From NCBI GenBank assembly GCA_963277665.1, contig OY728165.1:1151370050-1151434049 (forward strand): a DNA stretch of 64,000 nt. Reading direction: 5' to 3'. This DNA is from Viscum album (taxonomy: Eukaryota > Streptophyta > Magnoliopsida > Santalales > Viscaceae). The notes under the pieces are model-generated. The model saw nothing but the letters and a program-made list of their open reading frames with translations. It was not told where the DNA came from and searched no databases. The translations under genes were made by a program, and so were the position numbers. Every line of letters begins with the position of its first letter. Within the stretch, counting starts at the first letter, position 1. Positions 61,988 to 64,000 of the stretch are shown here, in pieces.

Positions 61988-62602
61988 TGCTTCGATTTGT
62001 TGCCACCACCACCCCCAAGAGGTCCACCCCGACCGCTGGGAACGGGTGGACATAGGAGAGCATAGATTCAGGAAGCTGAAGCATATGACCATGGAGCCCT
62101 GGAAGTAGGTGGACAGGGGAAGGACATGTCACAGGCATGTATGCCTTTGTTCTTAGTGCTTCCACTTCCTTGATGTCATTGTTTGTGGTTGCTTTGTGTA
62201 TTTGTACTTTGAGCTGTAGTAATAAAAGACACTTGTCCTTGTGAAATCTGCTTTTTTTAATTTTTGTGTGGTTAATACTAAGAGGTTCCTGTTAAAACTG
62301 TTGACTTGAGCCTCACATTTGAGATTTATACTAGAGGGGACCCAGTAACCACACACAGATGCCGACAGTGTGACTGAACCCTTGAAGGCTAGACTAACGA
62401 TTGGATCTCTTGGTAGTAGCGTCGAGGCATTATGACATCATCCATGGCATGAATTAGTATCATTCATGTCAGTATTGACTGTATTAGACCAAGGATGTGG
62501 TTCATCCAGGGGATGAAACCTGATTTCTCTTTTCGAAAAAGGAGAAATCTTAGAAGCTCTTGTAGAACGTAGGCGAAGAAGGGTGAAGTCGAGTTCTTAC
62601 AA
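61988..62602 (+). other. Undetermined internal region between gag and RNase H
   Basis: The gag frame runs into sequence without recognisable protease or RT. It contains AATAAA near 62220 and short low-complexity stretches. Either heavily rearranged element sequence or a foreign insert; no gene is supported. Confidence 0.5.
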
Positions 62603-62923
62603 TTGGCTAGTCTCACCCTTTGTTCATTGAGAAAAGGGTATATGGTTCACTCCAATCTCAATAGTCTCAGGTGTGTCTTCTTTCAAAAGAATCTGAACCT
62701 GAGACAACGACGATGGCTTGATTTCCTCCGAAATTATGACTTCAAGATAGTCTATACTCATGGGAAGGGGAAATTTGTTGCATTTGGACTCAGCAGGAGG
62801 ACTGGTATTCAGCTATTAGGAGAGGCGATAGATAAGGTGGCTACCTTACATATATCCTTTGTGGATAGAGATGGAACAAACTATCAACATCCTCTTATAG
62901 TAACTCCTCCACTTCTTCAGTAA
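62603..62923 (+). pseudogene. pol: RNase H C-terminal fragment of pol
   Basis: The middle of this frame matches the end of Ty3/Gypsy RNase H: HSNLNSLRCVFFQKNLNLRQ in place of the usual [12 protein letters not shown] block, then RQRRWLDFLRNYDFKIVY and GKGKFVAFGLSRR in place of GKANVVADALSRK. It also matches the equivalent part of the first element (10344-10730 region). The catalytic N-terminal half and the aspartates are missing; the TDH position reads SNL. The frame then leaves the family and ends at a TAA. Confidence 0.82.
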
Positions 62924-62927
62924 AGTA

Positions 62928-63233
62928 GGCGAGGTGGCTTACTGCCAGGCCCTTCCACCTTAGTTGCATCGGGTGCACGACGTCCTCCGCGTATCTTAGC
63001 TGAGGAGATGTGTGCATGATCCATCCCACAACATCGACTATGGTGAGTTAGACATCGATGAAAGGGTGACTTTCATGGAGGTTCCATTGGAGATTGAGCA
63101 TCGACAAGATCAGGTCCTACGTGGAGGGTCGATTTCTCTAGTGCACATTCGCTGGCAGCTCGGGAACCTCCAGGAGAGGTCATGGGAGCGGGAGGCTCAG
63201 ATGCATTATCAGTACCTACTCTGTTTTTCCTAG
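62928..63233 (+). pseudogene. pol: Integrase C-terminus and chromodomain fragment of pol
   Basis: GEVAYCQALPP, TAG (62961-62963), LHRVHDVLRVS, TAG (62997-62999), LRRCVHDPSHNIDYGELD gives the end of a gypsy integrase, in one frame with two nonsense codons. A chromodomain follows: VPLEIEHRQDQVLRGGSI, LVHIRWQLGNLQERSWERE, with the conserved aromatic Trp residues and closing HYQYLLCFS. Integrase zinc region and D,D,E core are absent. The chromodomain parallels QILDHREQVLRNK and VLWKNHMIEEGTWE in the first element. Confidence 0.86.
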
Positions 63234-63279
63234 TTTGTGTTGTAGCTTTACGGGGACGTAAAGCCCTGAGGTTGGGTAA

Positions 63280-64000
63280 TGTGAAGAATCAGAAATTTCA
63301 AGGAAATTTTTTTATTAAATTATTTAGAATTTTACATGACCGTAGTATTTGACGGCACCAGATTCTGAGGCCTGGTGTACCCAGAATCAATTTACTAACT
63401 TTTTTCGGGTACGTTCAGTAAATGTATGAGTGGGTTTTTCTATCATTTAAAACAGGGGTCAGAATTGAAATCCGAGGGCACCGTTGAACTCGCAACACTA
63501 ATATTCACTTAAGGACACCTTCATCATAGTTTCATTCTTTCGGGAACAGAAGTTAGATTTTGTGGTTTTATAAAAATTTAATAAAATAAAGTGTTAAACA
63601 CTTTATTCTATTCTATACGCCATGTAGAGGTTGGGTAGTTGATTTCTCCAAGGGGAGGCCGGAGGTGGGTTCCACCACACCCTAACCTCCCATGGGAGGT
63701 AATGGTGGTGGGGCCCACCTAATAATAACCTCCCTCAGGGGGATTAAAATATGTGGGGACCACCTAACTCATGAAGTCCCCCTTTCATGAGGGAGCTATC
63801 AAGGGGTTTCCTCACATTTATTGCCTCCTTAATGTGGGGGATTCCTTTGAGTTTCTCCCAAATTAATTGTCCAACCCACAGAATTAATTAAGTGAGTAAG
63901 ATCATTTAATTAAAGTTCCACAATTCGAATTCTTTTGATTTCATGGCAACAAATTAAAAAATAGGTTATCTATTATTTTTTTGTTGGTGGATGCTTGGGA
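63280..64000 (+). repeat. 3' LTR (partial) of the plus-strand chromovirus
   Basis: Begins TGTGAAGAATCAG and aligns with 57368-58088 through shared landmarks such as TTTTTTCGGGT, GTGTTAAACAC and CACACCCTAACCTCC. The purine-rich stretch before it (GAGGTTGGGTAA) is a poor polypurine tract. The window ends inside this LTR. Confidence 0.9.

Larger units (their letters stand above)
57368..64000 (+). mobile_element. Second Ty3/Gypsy chromovirus, plus strand, truncated by the window end
   Basis: A 5' LTR (57368-60644) is followed by a tRNA-Met primer-binding site, gag, fragments of RNase H, integrase C-terminus and chromodomain, and the first 721 bases of the 3' LTR (63280-64000), which align from end to end with 57368-58088. 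The internal region is only about 2.6 kb: protease, RT and the integrase core are missing. GC content is visibly higher than in surrounding DNA. Nonsense codons in gag and integrase show that it is dead. It belongs to the chromodomain group like the first element but its LTR sequence is unrelated by eye. Confidence 0.92.

Overview
This is nuclear DNA of a flowering plant, very AT-rich outside a few islands. It looks like gene-poor, transposon-filled (heterochromatic) sequence. Plant origin is inferred from the repeats: chromodomain-bearing Ty3/Gypsy elements (chromoviruses) primed by initiator tRNA-Met, and a CACTA (En/Spm) element with a plant-type transposase-associated protein and a Ulp1-like domain. 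I found no intact host gene, no tRNA or rRNA gene and no CRISPR array. Every coding region I can recognise is a broken transposon gene.

Layout. 1-5378 is AT-rich desert with a short CACTA-like remnant at about 2832-3582. 5379-15852 is a nearly full-length, minus-strand chromovirus with two LTRs of about 3.56 kb, a primer-binding site, a polypurine tract, gag, and a pol that has lost protease and most of reverse transcriptase. 15853-21300 is featureless AT-rich DNA. About 21300-31560 is a much older plus-strand chromovirus, so decayed that it can be seen only by reading pol through stops and frameshifts and by the collinear similarity of two diverged LTR regions about 8.32-8.36 kb apart. About 42141-48800 is a CACTA element: an exon-like decayed transposase-associated gene, a Ulp1-like cysteine protease remnant, an extraordinary 2.8-kb G-only-strand minisatellite, then palindromic subterminal repeats and a terminal CACTA motif at 48800. 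48801-57367 is AT-rich, C-over-G skewed DNA, possibly holding a minus-strand pol fossil. 57368-64000 is a second, GC-richer chromovirus on the plus strand; its 3' LTR runs off the window.

The genes do not work together as a host pathway. The window records at least three chromovirus insertions of different age and one CACTA element. The two younger chromoviruses keep LTRs, priming sites and domain fragments but carry nonsense codons and large internal deletions, so neither could move without proteins supplied from elsewhere. The most unusual object is the higher-order G-rich array inside the CACTA element.
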